Positions 9,912-19,923 of a stretch of 64,000 nucleotides of DNA are shown here, piece after piece; positions within the stretch are counted from its first letter, which is position 1, and every line of letters begins with the position of its first letter. The notes beneath the pieces were generated by a model that searched no databases, was not told the DNA's origin, and saw nothing but the letters and a program-made list of their open reading frames with translations. This DNA comes from Ruminococcus sp. (GTDB lineage: Bacteria > Bacillota > Clostridia > Oscillospirales > Acutalibacteraceae). The position numbers and the translations under genes are program-made. The stretch lies in assembly GCA_022779485.1 (NCBI GenBank), contig JALFTC010000006.1:62001-126000 (forward strand). The letters are read 5' to 3'.

Positions 9912-11465
9912 TTATTTTGCATAGTCAGAAACTCGTGATTCACGGATAATATTAACCTTAATCTGACCGGGATATTCAAGCTCCTGCTCAATCTTCTGAC
10001 AAATTTCTCTTGCCAAAGGAATCATTCTTTCGTCGTTAACATGCTCAGGCTTAACCATAACACGGATTTCACGACCTGCCTGAATAGCAAAACAGCTGTC
10101 AACACCTGAGAAGCTTTTGCCCACTTCTTCAAGCTTTTGCAAACGCTTGATGTAGTTTTCAAGGTTTTCACGCCTTGCGCCCGGTCTTGCGGCAGAAATT
10201 GCGTCAGCCGCCTGAACAATACAGGCAACCACTGTCTTTGCCTCAACATCACCGTGGTGAGCGTGAATAGCGTGAATAACTGCGTCGCTTTCCTTGTACT
10301 TTCTTGCAACATCAACGCCCAGCTGAATATGTGAACCCTCCATCTCGTGGTCAAGTGCCTTACCAATATCGTGGAGAAGTCCTGCCCTCTTTGCAACTGT
10401 TGGGTTAAGTCCCAACTCGGAAGCAATCATTCCGGCAATAAAGGAAACCTCAACGGAATGTTTAAGTACATTCTGACCGTAGGAGGTTCTGTACTTTAAT
10501 CTACCTAACAATTTAACAAGTTCAGGGTGAATGTTGTTTACACCGGCTTCAAGGACTGTTTTTTCGCCCTCTGCCTTAATTGTGGACTCAACCTCTCTTC
10601 TTGCCTTTTCCACTGTTTCTTCAATTCTTGCAGGGTGGATACGACCGTCTGCAATAAGTTTTTCCAGAGCAACTCTGGCAATCTCTCTCCTAACAGGCTC
10701 GAAAGAAGAAAGTGTGATAGCCTCAGGTGTATCGTCAATGATAAGGTCAACACCTGTAAGTGTTTCGATTGTGCGGATATTTCTACCCTCTCTACCGATA
10801 ATGCGTCCCTTCATATCGTCATTGGGAAGGGCAACAACAGAAACTGTTGCCTCTGCAACCTGGTCTGCTGCCATACGCTGAATTGCAAGTGAAATAATGT
10901 TCCTTGCTCTCTTGTCTGATTCTTCCTTAAGCTTTTCCTCATACTCAAGGATTTTTACAGCCTTTTCGTGGTCAAGCTCACTGTCAAGCTGTTGCAGCAA
11001 ATAATCCTTTGCCTGATCTGCTGTGTAGCCTGAAATTCTTTCCAGCATTTCAAACTGGCTTTTCTTGACTTGCTCTACCTCTTCCAGCTTTTCTTCAACC
11101 TCTTTTTGCTTTTTCTGAAAGCTGTATTCTTTCTTTTCAAGGTTGTCCATTTTTCTGTCAAGGGTTTCTTCTTTTTGCTGAATTCGTCTTTCCTGACGCT
11201 GTATTTCTTTTCTGCGGCTGGAAATTTCTTTTTCGTTTTCGTTTCTCAAGCGATGAAGTTCATCCTTGCCCTCAAGCAAGAACTCCTTTTTCTTAGCCTC
11301 TGCTGACTTGACTGCCTCGGTAATTATGCGATTAGCCTCGGTTTCTGCAGAACCGATAGCCTTTTCTGCCACCTGCTTTCTTCTCTGAATACCAAAAACA
11401 GTACCCACGCCGAAAGCAACGCCAAAGGCAACCACAATCAGCGCAATTGCTAACCATAGCTCCAT
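9912..11465 (-). CDS. rny: ribonuclease Y
   Basis: N-terminal TM ([21 protein letters not shown]), coiled coil, KH domain ([17 protein letters not shown]), HD domain ([15 protein letters not shown]). Confidence 0.96.
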   Translation of the reverse strand: MELWLAIALIVVAFGVAFGVGTVFGIQRRKQVAEKAIGSAETEANRIITEAVKSAEAKKKEFLLEGKDELHRLRNENEKEISSRRKEIQRQERRIQQKEETLDRKMDNLEKKEYSFQKKQKEVEEKLEEVEQVKKSQFEMLERISGYTADQAKDYLLQQLDSELDHEKAVKILEYEEKLKEESDKRARNIISLAIQRMAADQVAEATVSVVALPNDDMKGRIIGREGRNIRTIETLTGVDLIIDDTPEAITLSSFEPVRREIARVALEKLIADGRIHPARIEETVEKARREVESTIKAEGEKTVLEAGVNNIHPELVKLLGRLKYRTSYGQNVLKHSVEVSFIAGMIASELGLNPTVAKRAGLLHDIGKALDHEMEGSHIQLGVDVARKYKESDAVIHAIHAHHGDVEAKTVVACIVQAADAISAARPGARRENLENYIKRLQKLEEVGKSFSGVDSCFAIQAGREIRVMVKPEHVNDERMIPLAREICQKIEQELEYPGQIKVNIIRESRVSDYAK

Positions 11466-11996
11466 ACGAAATGACACCTCCTCGTTGTTGTTTCTTAATT
11501 TCAAATTCATCAAAACAATCGACCGGTGCCGTTAAAGACAGATATTCAATTTTACAAACTATAATAAAGGCATAAGCCCTGACAAAAATAAATCATTTAA
11601 GCCCGAAAAACGGGAAGTATTTTAGTTTGTGTATAACATCATCAATTATGGTGAAAAATACTAAATGATTATCCATATATAACGGCTCAAAATGAGTCAA
11701 TTAAATTTACAAAATGGGCAAAATTCCCATAAATACGCAAAACCCACTTGCGTACAATAACATTCTAATAGAAAATTGATAAGTTGTCAAGTGATTTTCA
11801 CTACAATAATTTCTATAAAGAATTATAATTTGTTTTATATGTGAAAAACTATACAGAATTAGACATTCTTTTTTATTAAAAATATTTCATATCATAAAAT
11901 TTTCTCAAAACTTGCGTTAAATTTCCCCAAGAGTATTGAAAAATTTACGATATTGTAATATTATATAATTACCTTAAAAATTAGGAGGAATTGAAA

Positions 11997-13010
11997 ATGG
12001 CAATTAAAGTTGCAATTAACGGTTTTGGCCGTATTGGTCGTCTTGCATTCAGACAGATGTTTGGTGCAGAGGGTTATGAAGTAGTGGCAATTAACGATCT
12101 TACAGATCCTGCTATGCTTGCACACCTTTTAAAGTATGATTCTGCACAGGGTAAGTATGCTCTTGCTGATAAGGTTGAGGCTAAGGAATCTTCTATCGTT
12201 GTTGACGGTAAGGAAATCACAATCTACGCTAAGCCAAACGCTGCTGAGCTTCCATGGGGCGAAATCGGCGTTGATGTAGTTCTTGAGTGCACAGGTTTCT
12301 ACACATCTAAGGCTAAGGCACAGGCTCACATCGATGCAGGTGCTAAGAAGGTAGTTATCTCTGCTCCTGCAGGCAACGACCTTCCAACAGTTGTATATTC
12401 AGTAAATGAGAATATTCTTACAAAGGACGACACAATCATTTCTGCTGCTTCCTGTACAACAAACTGCTTAGCTCCTATGGCTAAGGCTCTTAACGACCTT
12501 GCTCCAATCCAGAGCGGTATTATGAGCACAATCCACGCTTACACAGGCGACCAGATGATTCTTGACGGTCCTCACAGAAAGGGCGACCTGAGAAGAGCAA
12601 GAGCCGGCGCTGTTAACATTGTACCTAACTCAACAGGTGCTGCAAAGGCTATCGGTCTTGTTATCCCAGAGCTTAACGGCAAGCTCATCGGTTCTGCACA
12701 GAGAGTTCCTGTTCCAACAGGTTCTACAACAATCCTTACATCTGTTGTTAAGGGTAAGGTAACAGTTGATGAAGTTAACGCTGCTATGAAGGCTGCTGCT
12801 TCCGAGTCTTACGGTTACAACACAGATCCAATCGTTTCTTCCGACATCGTTGGTATGACTTACGGTTCACTCTTCGATGCTACACAGACAATGTGCACAT
12901 ATATGGAAGACACAGACACAACTCAGGTTCAGACTGTTTCTTGGTATGACAACGAGAACTCTTACACATCACAGATGGTAAGAACAATTAAGTATTTCGC
13001 AGAGTTATAA
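11997..13010 (+). CDS. gap: glyceraldehyde-3-phosphate dehydrogenase, type I
   Basis: [33 protein letters not shown] active site, [15 protein letters not shown]; aggagg RBS. Confidence 0.97.
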   Translation: MAIKVAINGFGRIGRLAFRQMFGAEGYEVVAINDLTDPAMLAHLLKYDSAQGKYALADKVEAKESSIVVDGKEITIYAKPNAAELPWGEIGVDVVLECTGFYTSKAKAQAHIDAGAKKVVISAPAGNDLPTVVYSVNENILTKDDTIISAASCTTNCLAPMAKALNDLAPIQSGIMSTIHAYTGDQMILDGPHRKGDLRRARAGAVNIVPNSTGAAKAIGLVIPELNGKLIGSAQRVPVPTGSTTILTSVVKGKVTVDEVNAAMKAAASESYGYNTDPIVSSDIVGMTYGSLFDATQTMCTYMEDTDTTQVQTVSWYDNENSYTSQMVRTIKYFAEL

Positions 13011-13045
13011 TTTATATCTAAAGTATAAATATTTGGTGAATACTG

Positions 13046-13075
13046 CTCCACCGATTTTTTCGGTGGAGTTTTTTT
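13046..13075 (+). terminator. terminator of gap
   Basis: ctccaccga-tttttt-cggtggag followed by ttttttt. Confidence 0.85.
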
Positions 13076-13202
13076 GTACATAAAAACTTAAGTGATGATT
13101 ATTTAAAAATCCGATTGCCAAAAAACTAATCTTCAAATTTCCATACTTTATTTTTTGCCAAATATATAGTATAATTATCTTAAGAGTTTTAGGGGGAGTT
13201 TT

Positions 13203-14411
13203 ATGAACTATACACAGGAATATTTCCTTTATATCTTAAAATGCTTTTACAGCGGTAAAAAGTGTAAAGAACCCTCAGAGGATGTTGACAAGGATTTACT
13301 TTGCCGATTGTCTGAAATACATAATGTTGAGGGAATTGTTTTTTCAAAAATTAAAGACCTTAGTTTTATGAAAAACACAGAAGCCTACGAAACTCTTAAA
13401 ACCAATTTCTTCTCCCTGACAATGCTGAATATTCAGATGGAGCAAAATCTGAATTACCTTTTGAAGCTGTTTAATCAAAACCATATTGAGCATATTCTCT
13501 TCAAGGGGAGCATAGTCAGCAAGGCTTATCCCTCCAAAGAACTTAGGACTATGGGTGACTATGATGTGTTAATACACAAAGAGAACTTTGATGAAGTGGA
13601 CAAGATCCTGCGTGAAAACGGCTTTGAATACTTTGACGAGGGTAGTGAAGCATATACGAAGGATTACTACTACAACAAAACACTGTTTGAAATTCACCTA
13701 AATCTTTCAAACAAAAATCCAAAGATACACAGCGGAAATTCTTTGGACTTTTTCAGCAACGCTTTCAGCCATACTGTAAAAATTAATGACTGCACATTCA
13801 CCCTTGACCCCACATATCATATGATGTTTTTAGTTTGTCACCTTGAAAAGCACTTTGAGCAAAACGGATGCGGTATCAGGATGTTTTTGGATTTGCCATT
13901 TTTCTTTGAGAAAAATCCCATTAATATTGAAAAGCTTGAAAAATGGGTTGGCGAATTGAAATTAACAGATTTCACAACAGGTATCTTCCACATTTGCAAC
14001 AGGATTTTCGCCTCTAAGCTCCCCCAATTTACAAAATTTGAAATTGACAATGAGCTTCTTGATTATACACTTGAAAAGATTTTGAACGGAGGAACCTTTG
14101 GTCACATTGGAAAGTCCGACGCACAAAAAATAATGATGATGCAGGCAAAAAATCACTATGACTCCAACAAATTATCGGGAAAAATCAAAGGATTTTTCCG
14201 CTGGGCATTTCCACCCAGGGAATATATGGTTGCAGTAGAAATGTGGGATATGGACAAGCCTGTTATATTGTTGCCTGTTTATTACATAAAGCGATTCTAC
14301 CGCACTTACAGAAAAAAAGGCGGTCTGGGAAATTGGCTTTACGAAATGAAAAACAGCAATGTTGATTACAACGCAATTAAAATTATTGATAAATTCGGAA
14401 TAAATAAATAA
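13203..14411 (+). CDS. nucleotidyltransferase-fold family protein (NTP_transf_5-like)
   Basis: HILFKGSIVSKAYPSKELRTMGDYDVLIHKENFDEVDKILRENGFE resembles the family signature; gggggag RBS. Confidence 0.8.
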   Translation: MNYTQEYFLYILKCFYSGKKCKEPSEDVDKDLLCRLSEIHNVEGIVFSKIKDLSFMKNTEAYETLKTNFFSLTMLNIQMEQNLNYLLKLFNQNHIEHILFKGSIVSKAYPSKELRTMGDYDVLIHKENFDEVDKILRENGFEYFDEGSEAYTKDYYYNKTLFEIHLNLSNKNPKIHSGNSLDFFSNAFSHTVKINDCTFTLDPTYHMMFLVCHLEKHFEQNGCGIRMFLDLPFFFEKNPINIEKLEKWVGELKLTDFTTGIFHICNRIFASKLPQFTKFEIDNELLDYTLEKILNGGTFGHIGKSDAQKIMMMQAKNHYDSNKLSGKIKGFFRWAFPPREYMVAVEMWDMDKPVILLPVYYIKRFYRTYRKKGGLGNWLYEMKNSNVDYNAIKIIDKFGINK

Positions 14412-14441
14412 CTTACTGCCTAAAAAATTTAGCAAATACTT

Positions 14442-14468
14442 CCCCACCGTTTTTTCGGTGGGTTTTTT
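14442..14468 (+). terminator. terminator hairpin
   Basis: cccaccg-tttttt-cggtggg followed by a T-run. Confidence 0.75.
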
Positions 14469-14475
14469 ATTTTCT

Positions 14476-14517
14476 AAAAAGGCTGTGGACATCAAATTGA
14501 TGTTTCACAGCCTTTTC
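14476..14517. terminator. bidirectional terminator hairpin
   Basis: aaaaggctgtg...cacagcctttt between convergent genes. Confidence 0.65.
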
Positions 14518-14540
14518 TTTCATAATATATTTTTGTAAAA

Positions 14541-15515
14541 TTATTCCTCTTCGGGATATGTAAGTCCCCACTCTCTGCGGATTTTAGTCATAATATCCAT
14601 TACATCTCTTGTATAATTGAGGAATACACCGGAATCGTCACCGTTAATTGCCCTTTCCATATCCTCCATCTCGTACCTGAGAGCCTGTGCGTTATCACCG
14701 CTTTTAATAACCTCTGTATGACCGTCCTCTGTGTAGTTTATCCTTGCTTCCCACGCCCTTGGGTATTCCATAATCTCAATGTATCCCTTTTCGCAGGAAA
14801 CCATACCTCTCTTGGGTTGCTTGGAGTGTAGTGTAAGGGCAACGGTTGCCATCTGCTGACTATCATTTTCAAGGAGAATTGTAGCCTGTTCATCAACTCC
14901 TGTTGGAGCAAATTTTACACAGGTTGAGAACTTCTCAGGCTTTTGTTCCATAAACCATCTTACGAAAGACAAAGCATACACTCCAATATCAAGCATTGCA
15001 CCGCCTGCAAGGTTTTTGTTAAAGAAACGATTATTCATATCGTATTCCTTAAAGCTACCAAAGTTCATTGTGATAACATTCACCTTGCCAAGAGCACCGG
15101 ATTCAAGGATTTCTCTTAACTTGCGGTAGATTGGCATATGGAATATTGTCATAGCCTCACAAAGCACAAGATTGTTCTTTTGGGCAAGGGAAACTGCCTC
15201 TTCCAATTCATCACTGTTAAGAGTAATTGATTTTTCAGCAAGAATATGCTTGCCGTTTTCAAGACCCTTGCGGATGTAATTGATGTGGGTATTGTGAGGA
15301 GTTGTTATGTAGATAACATCCACCATAGGGTCATCAAACATAAGGTCAATACTGTCGTAAATCTTCTTTATACCGTACTTCTCGGCAAAAGCAACAGCCT
15401 TTGAGTGAGTTCTGTTTGCAACAGCATAAATTTCCTTGCCTGAATTTGTAAGGGCGGTTGCCATCTCGTTAGCAACAACTCCTGTACCTAAAATAGCCCA
15501 ATTTATTGCTTTCAT
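14541..15515 (-). CDS. Gfo/Idh/MocA family oxidoreductase
   Basis: WAILGTGVVANEMATAL Rossmann motif, DVIYITTPHNTHINYIRKGLENGKHILAEKS. Confidence 0.92.
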   Translation of the reverse strand: MKAINWAILGTGVVANEMATALTNSGKEIYAVANRTHSKAVAFAEKYGIKKIYDSIDLMFDDPMVDVIYITTPHNTHINYIRKGLENGKHILAEKSITLNSDELEEAVSLAQKNNLVLCEAMTIFHMPIYRKLREILESGALGKVNVITMNFGSFKEYDMNNRFFNKNLAGGAMLDIGVYALSFVRWFMEQKPEKFSTCVKFAPTGVDEQATILLENDSQQMATVALTLHSKQPKRGMVSCEKGYIEIMEYPRAWEARINYTEDGHTEVIKSGDNAQALRYEMEDMERAINGDDSGVFLNYTRDVMDIMTKIRREWGLTYPEEE

Positions 15516-15557
15516 AACATACTCCTCCGCTAAAAATCATTTTATTAATCTTTAGTT

Positions 15558-15722
15558 AAGGAAATACTGATTAAATCATTTGCACAGATTGTACAGTCAG
15601 ATTTTTTGTCGGTATGTTCAAAAAACCGCAGTAATACTGGCGTATGACCAGGATTTTTTGGGCATACCGGCAGAAAATATGCGTACAAGATGTGTAAAGT
15701 GATTTATTCAGTGTTTCCTTAA
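15558..15722 (+). mobile_element. MITE-like element, copy 2
   Basis: ttaaggaaatactgattaaatca ... tgatttattcagtgtttccttaa; interior nearly collinear with copy 1. Confidence 0.8.
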
Positions 15723-16150
15723 TTATCCCCATGCAGTCCTAAGCTACGACCTCCGTCAACACAGAGATTCTGTCCTGTGATAAAATCAGCCTCATTACTT
15801 GCCAAAAAAGCAACAGCAGACGCAATATCCTCGGAGCATCCGACCTTGTTCATAAAATTGGATTTAAGTAGATAGGGCAACTGATTTTCGCTAAATTGTC
15901 CACGCTGGATAAAGCCCGGAGAAACACAATTCACATTAACACCCATAGGACAAACTTTTGTACACTGAAAACAACTAATGCACTTAATTTCATCAATTTG
16001 AGGATAATCAAACCCCTCTTCATCCTCAACCATTGATATGGCAGACTTAGGACAAATCGCATAGCAAGCTGTACAGCCACAGCATTCTTCTTTTCTCTCG
16101 TATAAAACCGGGATTGTTTTTTTTGTTTTTATTTCTTTTGTGTATTCCAT
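15719..16150 (-). pseudogene. chimeric ORF: ferredoxin 2x[4Fe-4S] domain joined to the C-terminal part of a short-chain dehydrogenase
   Basis: aa 1-69: ECCGCTACYAICPKSAISM...CISCFQCTKVCP (two 4Fe-4S motifs); aa ~71-143: VNVNCVSPGFI...SEDIASAVAFLASNEADFITGQNLCVDGG (SDR C-terminal signature). Confidence 0.75.
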
Positions 16151-16281
16151 TATTTTACCTCATTATACCGGATGGCTTGTATACCAATAAACCTAAGTTA
16201 CTTTTTAAAATTAAACGGCATACCGTAATCATCATTACTTTTTGAATGTGAAAAGGATACCGTAATTGGCATTGGAGTTTT

Positions 16282-17211
16282 TTAGCCCCTCCAAATTTTC
16301 TTGATGGTGCGTTTTATTTTCCGCACTACTTTTCTCAGCAGCAAAAACTTAATATCTGCTGCATATTTCTTTTCCATTTTTTCAAACGGCATCTTCTCTA
16401 AATCTTTAAAGAATGTATCTCTTTTCTGAGGACGAGCAACGGAAGAATACTCGGAAGGATTTCCTTTTACTCCTTCCTCATAGCTAACTTCCTTCCACTT
16501 CAATTCATTCTTTATGATATTAAACAGTTCCTGTCCTTTTTCAGTTCTGGTAATTACAAGACTTGTTCCTCTGCCATCATGCATATCCGGAGCAACATTT
16601 TCTATTCCCCAAAAATCTGCAATAGTCATATCAGACTTTTTATATTGTTTTGCATGACATTCATAACACGCCGGACGAAGGCAGTAGTTTCGTAGGAACA
16701 TACGCATAAAGGAGTCCGTATCTTTGGAAATATATAGTTGGTTTTCTTTCATACCAAAATCAATCCAGCTGTCATCCTTGCAACGGAAATTTACGCTCTC
16801 CAGCTTACCATACTTCTTTTCTTGAAAATAAACATACTCTCTCCATAGTTTTGGAGATGGAGTGCCATGGCAAATAATGTCAAGAAGAAAAAGATTTTGA
16901 TATTTTTTTCCAAGGAACAAGGACAGACCATTGATCTGGCATCCGGTTCCGGAAAATAGGACTTTTCTCCCCTCTTCCAAGTCCTTTTTAACTTGTTTGA
17001 AAGAATCTCCCACCTTTGCCTGGAAATACTTAGATCCACGCAAAGGAGTAATATCCCCCTCTACTCTAATCATTTCTGCACCATAGCAGTCATCTGTCAT
17101 AGCAACACCATAGACTACATCAAATTTATCTGCTAAAGCAGAAAAGATACCGCCTGATGAAGAATTTTCTCTGATTTCGTTATTGTTATATATTGCTGCA
17201 TATGTTTTCAT
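16282..17211 (-). CDS. coenzyme F420 hydrogenase/dehydrogenase beta-subunit-like protein (polysaccharide-locus type), lacking an N-terminal ferredoxin
   Basis: YAAIYNNNEIRENSSSGGIFSALAD, VLFSGTGCQINGLSLFL, DIICHGTPSPKLWREYV, MTIADFWGIE. Confidence 0.88.
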   Translation of the reverse strand: MKTYAAIYNNNEIRENSSSGGIFSALADKFDVVYGVAMTDDCYGAEMIRVEGDITPLRGSKYFQAKVGDSFKQVKKDLEEGRKVLFSGTGCQINGLSLFLGKKYQNLFLLDIICHGTPSPKLWREYVYFQEKKYGKLESVNFRCKDDSWIDFGMKENQLYISKDTDSFMRMFLRNYCLRPACYECHAKQYKKSDMTIADFWGIENVAPDMHDGRGTSLVITRTEKGQELFNIIKNELKWKEVSYEEGVKGNPSEYSSVARPQKRDTFFKDLEKMPFEKMEKKYAADIKFLLLRKVVRKIKRTIKKIWRG

Positions 17212-17212
17212 A

Positions 17213-18772
17213 TCAGTCCATCCCCAGTTTAACTAATACTTTGTTTAATTTCCCTTTTGTCATTTTATCTAATAGTTTTATACAGCCCTTAAACTCCTTT
17301 TTCTTCCTAAATGCTACCAAATAGATAATGTTTGGAACAATAACACAAACTATACCTCTAACAATTAATGTAACAAATATTGATAAGTTGATAAAACTAC
17401 ATATAAATCCGCATACAAAACAACTTATAGCAACAATTATTACATAGAAAAACAATGTCTTGATATATCCCAAAAGTTGCTTTCTTTCAAATACAACCGT
17501 AAACAAATTATGTATAAGCCAAGGCATTCCAACAAACACCGTAGACAATACAGTGGATAACATAACACCGTAAATTCCCCAAAACTGTACCATAATCAAG
17601 TTCATTACAAGGTTTGTAAGTGCAGTAACAAGTGGACGCCATCTGTCTTCGTGCCACATTCCTGCAGCATCCTTATATGTATTGATAAGTTGATTGATTT
17701 CATACACAAAGTAATATATGCAAAAGCAAATAACGACAGAAAAACTCAGCATAAGGTCTTTTCCTACCCATAATTCCATAAAGGGCTGGTACAAACATAA
17801 AAAACAACAAGTACAAATTCCTGAAACCCAAGAAATGAGCATTGTGAATTTCTTAAAGTCTAAGTAATTTTTCTCTTTTGTTTCAACAATTATGCTATTA
17901 CCAATCCCTGCTGTACAGGATTGAAAAATAACTGTCATCAAACCAATTACTGCCGTCATAAGAAAATAATAATTCTGATATACAGCCAAAACAGTAAGTC
18001 CCAAAAAGGCTGAAATAACAATTGTATCAGCATAATTTACAATTATAAAACCAAGCTTTGCCGTAAACAGATCTCTAATTCTGCCGTTAATTTTCTTTAC
18101 CTCTTCTTTAGGGAGTTTTCCCTTCGGGTCATACTGTGGGTACATTTTCTTAGATATAACAGCTGTAGCAATATTCCCTATTGCCTGAGTAAGCAAAATA
18201 GCAATTACATAATAGTAGTAATTATGAAAAATAAATAATGCACCGATTTGCAAAGCATACTTTACAGTATCCGTAGCGATAGTAACCTTGCTGGCAACAT
18301 CATTACGCTGATAACCCTGTAAGATACTGTTTCTATATGCAAACAACCAGTATGTAAGCACCGTAGCTCCTAAGTTGAGCAGATAGAGAACATACACATT
18401 AATGTCGGACGGTATATCACCCTCAATCAAATTGGGTATGAAAGGAACAATCAGTACTCCTCCAACCAATACGACTGCACCGATTATGCGATAATACCAC
18501 TTGTACAAATTGATAAGTGCACATATCGTTTTATGATCATCCTCGGCAATTGGTTTGTACATACTGAACACCATTGCACTGCCAACTCCCAGTTCAGCCA
18601 GATTAAGGACTTGCAAAATTGAAGTAAACAAACTGTTTAGACCAAGATACTGAACACCGAGGCAGTAAATCATAGCCGTCCTCATCAAAAACGGCAACAA
18701 TATCTGATACAATTTTAGTGCTGTACCGAAAATCACATTTCGCTTTGCATTTTTTGTTCGTTCAATTTTCAT
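17213..18772 (-). CDS. polysaccharide flippase (Wzx-like)
   Basis: 519 aa, ~12-14 hydrophobic helices; N-terminus KRNVIFGTALKLYQILLPFLMRTAMIYCLGVQYLGLNSLFTSIL typical of oligosaccharide flippases. Confidence 0.9.
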   Translation of the reverse strand: MKIERTKNAKRNVIFGTALKLYQILLPFLMRTAMIYCLGVQYLGLNSLFTSILQVLNLAELGVGSAMVFSMYKPIAEDDHKTICALINLYKWYYRIIGAVVLVGGVLIVPFIPNLIEGDIPSDINVYVLYLLNLGATVLTYWLFAYRNSILQGYQRNDVASKVTIATDTVKYALQIGALFIFHNYYYYVIAILLTQAIGNIATAVISKKMYPQYDPKGKLPKEEVKKINGRIRDLFTAKLGFIIVNYADTIVISAFLGLTVLAVYQNYYFLMTAVIGLMTVIFQSCTAGIGNSIIVETKEKNYLDFKKFTMLISWVSGICTCCFLCLYQPFMELWVGKDLMLSFSVVICFCIYYFVYEINQLINTYKDAAGMWHEDRWRPLVTALTNLVMNLIMVQFWGIYGVMLSTVLSTVFVGMPWLIHNLFTVVFERKQLLGYIKTLFFYVIIVAISCFVCGFICSFINLSIFVTLIVRGIVCVIVPNIIYLVAFRKKKEFKGCIKLLDKMTKGKLNKVLVKLGMD

Positions 18773-19914
18773 ATTTTCACTCCAAGTGCTTTATTCAAAA
18801 AGAGCTTAACTTTTTCCTGTTCACCGCATAGTACTTTTTTCCCTTTAGAATAATCGTGCTCAAACACATCATTTGAAAGACCGCTGTCCACATATTTGCG
18901 TTTAAGCTCCATTTTCTCAAGAAGTGTATCTATGCGTGACATCATCTTATCGCCACCGTTTTCACGAGAATAAACCAAAAAAGGTTTTTCAAAAATGAAT
19001 GAAAATACACAAGCGTGGAAAGAATCTGTCAAAATCAAAGAGGCATTGGAAATCAGATAGATAAAGTTTGCAGGGTCTGAAACAAACACATCCGGCTGAG
19101 TTTCATCCATAAGATTATATATCTCATATCCTTGATTTCTGTACTTTTCTATATCCGCATTAACCCTGTCACTTCGTCCACCCAAAAAATAAGTAAGAAT
19201 ATATTTTTTTTCACAGTCAACTTTTTCAGGCTTTTCCGCAATCTCCAACCAATCCTTAGCACTTAGCATTAATGTTGGATCAATGAGAACCTCCGCATTC
19301 TTGCCGGTAAGCTCATTAACAATTCCTGCGGCTGCAGATTCTCTAACCGATATATGCTTCAGCCTTTTCAGGTTTTTGGCTATGCGTTCTCTTTGGGTGG
19401 TTATTTCGTCAATACCAAAGCTTGCACACCAACTAATTCTCTTTCTTTTAGGAACAAATGGTAAAAACGACCAGTCCATAGCTTGTTTAATCGTCGGATT
19501 CCACACCTGGTCGCTGCCAACAAAATAGCGTCTGTATCTTCCTGCTTTGCTCACCGGAAAACGAGAAATGTATCTTACAAACTGTGGCGGAATGTATTTA
19601 TATGAAAATTCTTTAAAAGAGTCATATCGTTTCTTTTCAATGGGAGGAAGTGAAGAAACATAATTAGGATTCTCCTGAAACAGATTCCAATCAAAAATTA
19701 CCTTTTTCTTAATCTTTTTTTCTAATATCGTTTTAAGACTGGAATAATTTACAATCAAATTATCAACACTGTATCCCATATTCTGTAACAAATGTACAGT
19801 AGCATAATTTTGCAACCTGTTTCCATAATTACCCAAGTCGTATATGGTCAAAATTGCTATCTTTTTTTTATTTGATTTATTGTTCTCATTTTTTCTGACA
19901 ACATTATTTTCCAT
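18769..19914 (-). CDS. polysaccharide pyruvyl transferase family protein
   Basis: IAILTIYDLGNYGNRLQNYATVHLLQNMGY, RYFVGSDQVWNPT, LILTDSFHACVFSFIFEKPFLVY. Confidence 0.92.
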   Translation of the reverse strand: MENNVVRKNENNKSNKKKIAILTIYDLGNYGNRLQNYATVHLLQNMGYSVDNLIVNYSSLKTILEKKIKKKVIFDWNLFQENPNYVSSLPPIEKKRYDSFKEFSYKYIPPQFVRYISRFPVSKAGRYRRYFVGSDQVWNPTIKQAMDWSFLPFVPKRKRISWCASFGIDEITTQRERIAKNLKRLKHISVRESAAAGIVNELTGKNAEVLIDPTLMLSAKDWLEIAEKPEKVDCEKKYILTYFLGGRSDRVNADIEKYRNQGYEIYNLMDETQPDVFVSDPANFIYLISNASLILTDSFHACVFSFIFEKPFLVYSRENGGDKMMSRIDTLLEKMELKRKYVDSGLSNDVFEHDYSKGKKVLCGEQEKVKLFLNKALGVKI

Positions 19915-19923
19915 ATTGACACC

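Noticed and set aside
10022-10426. 134 aa ORF within rny
   Set aside because: Shifted-frame shadow of rny
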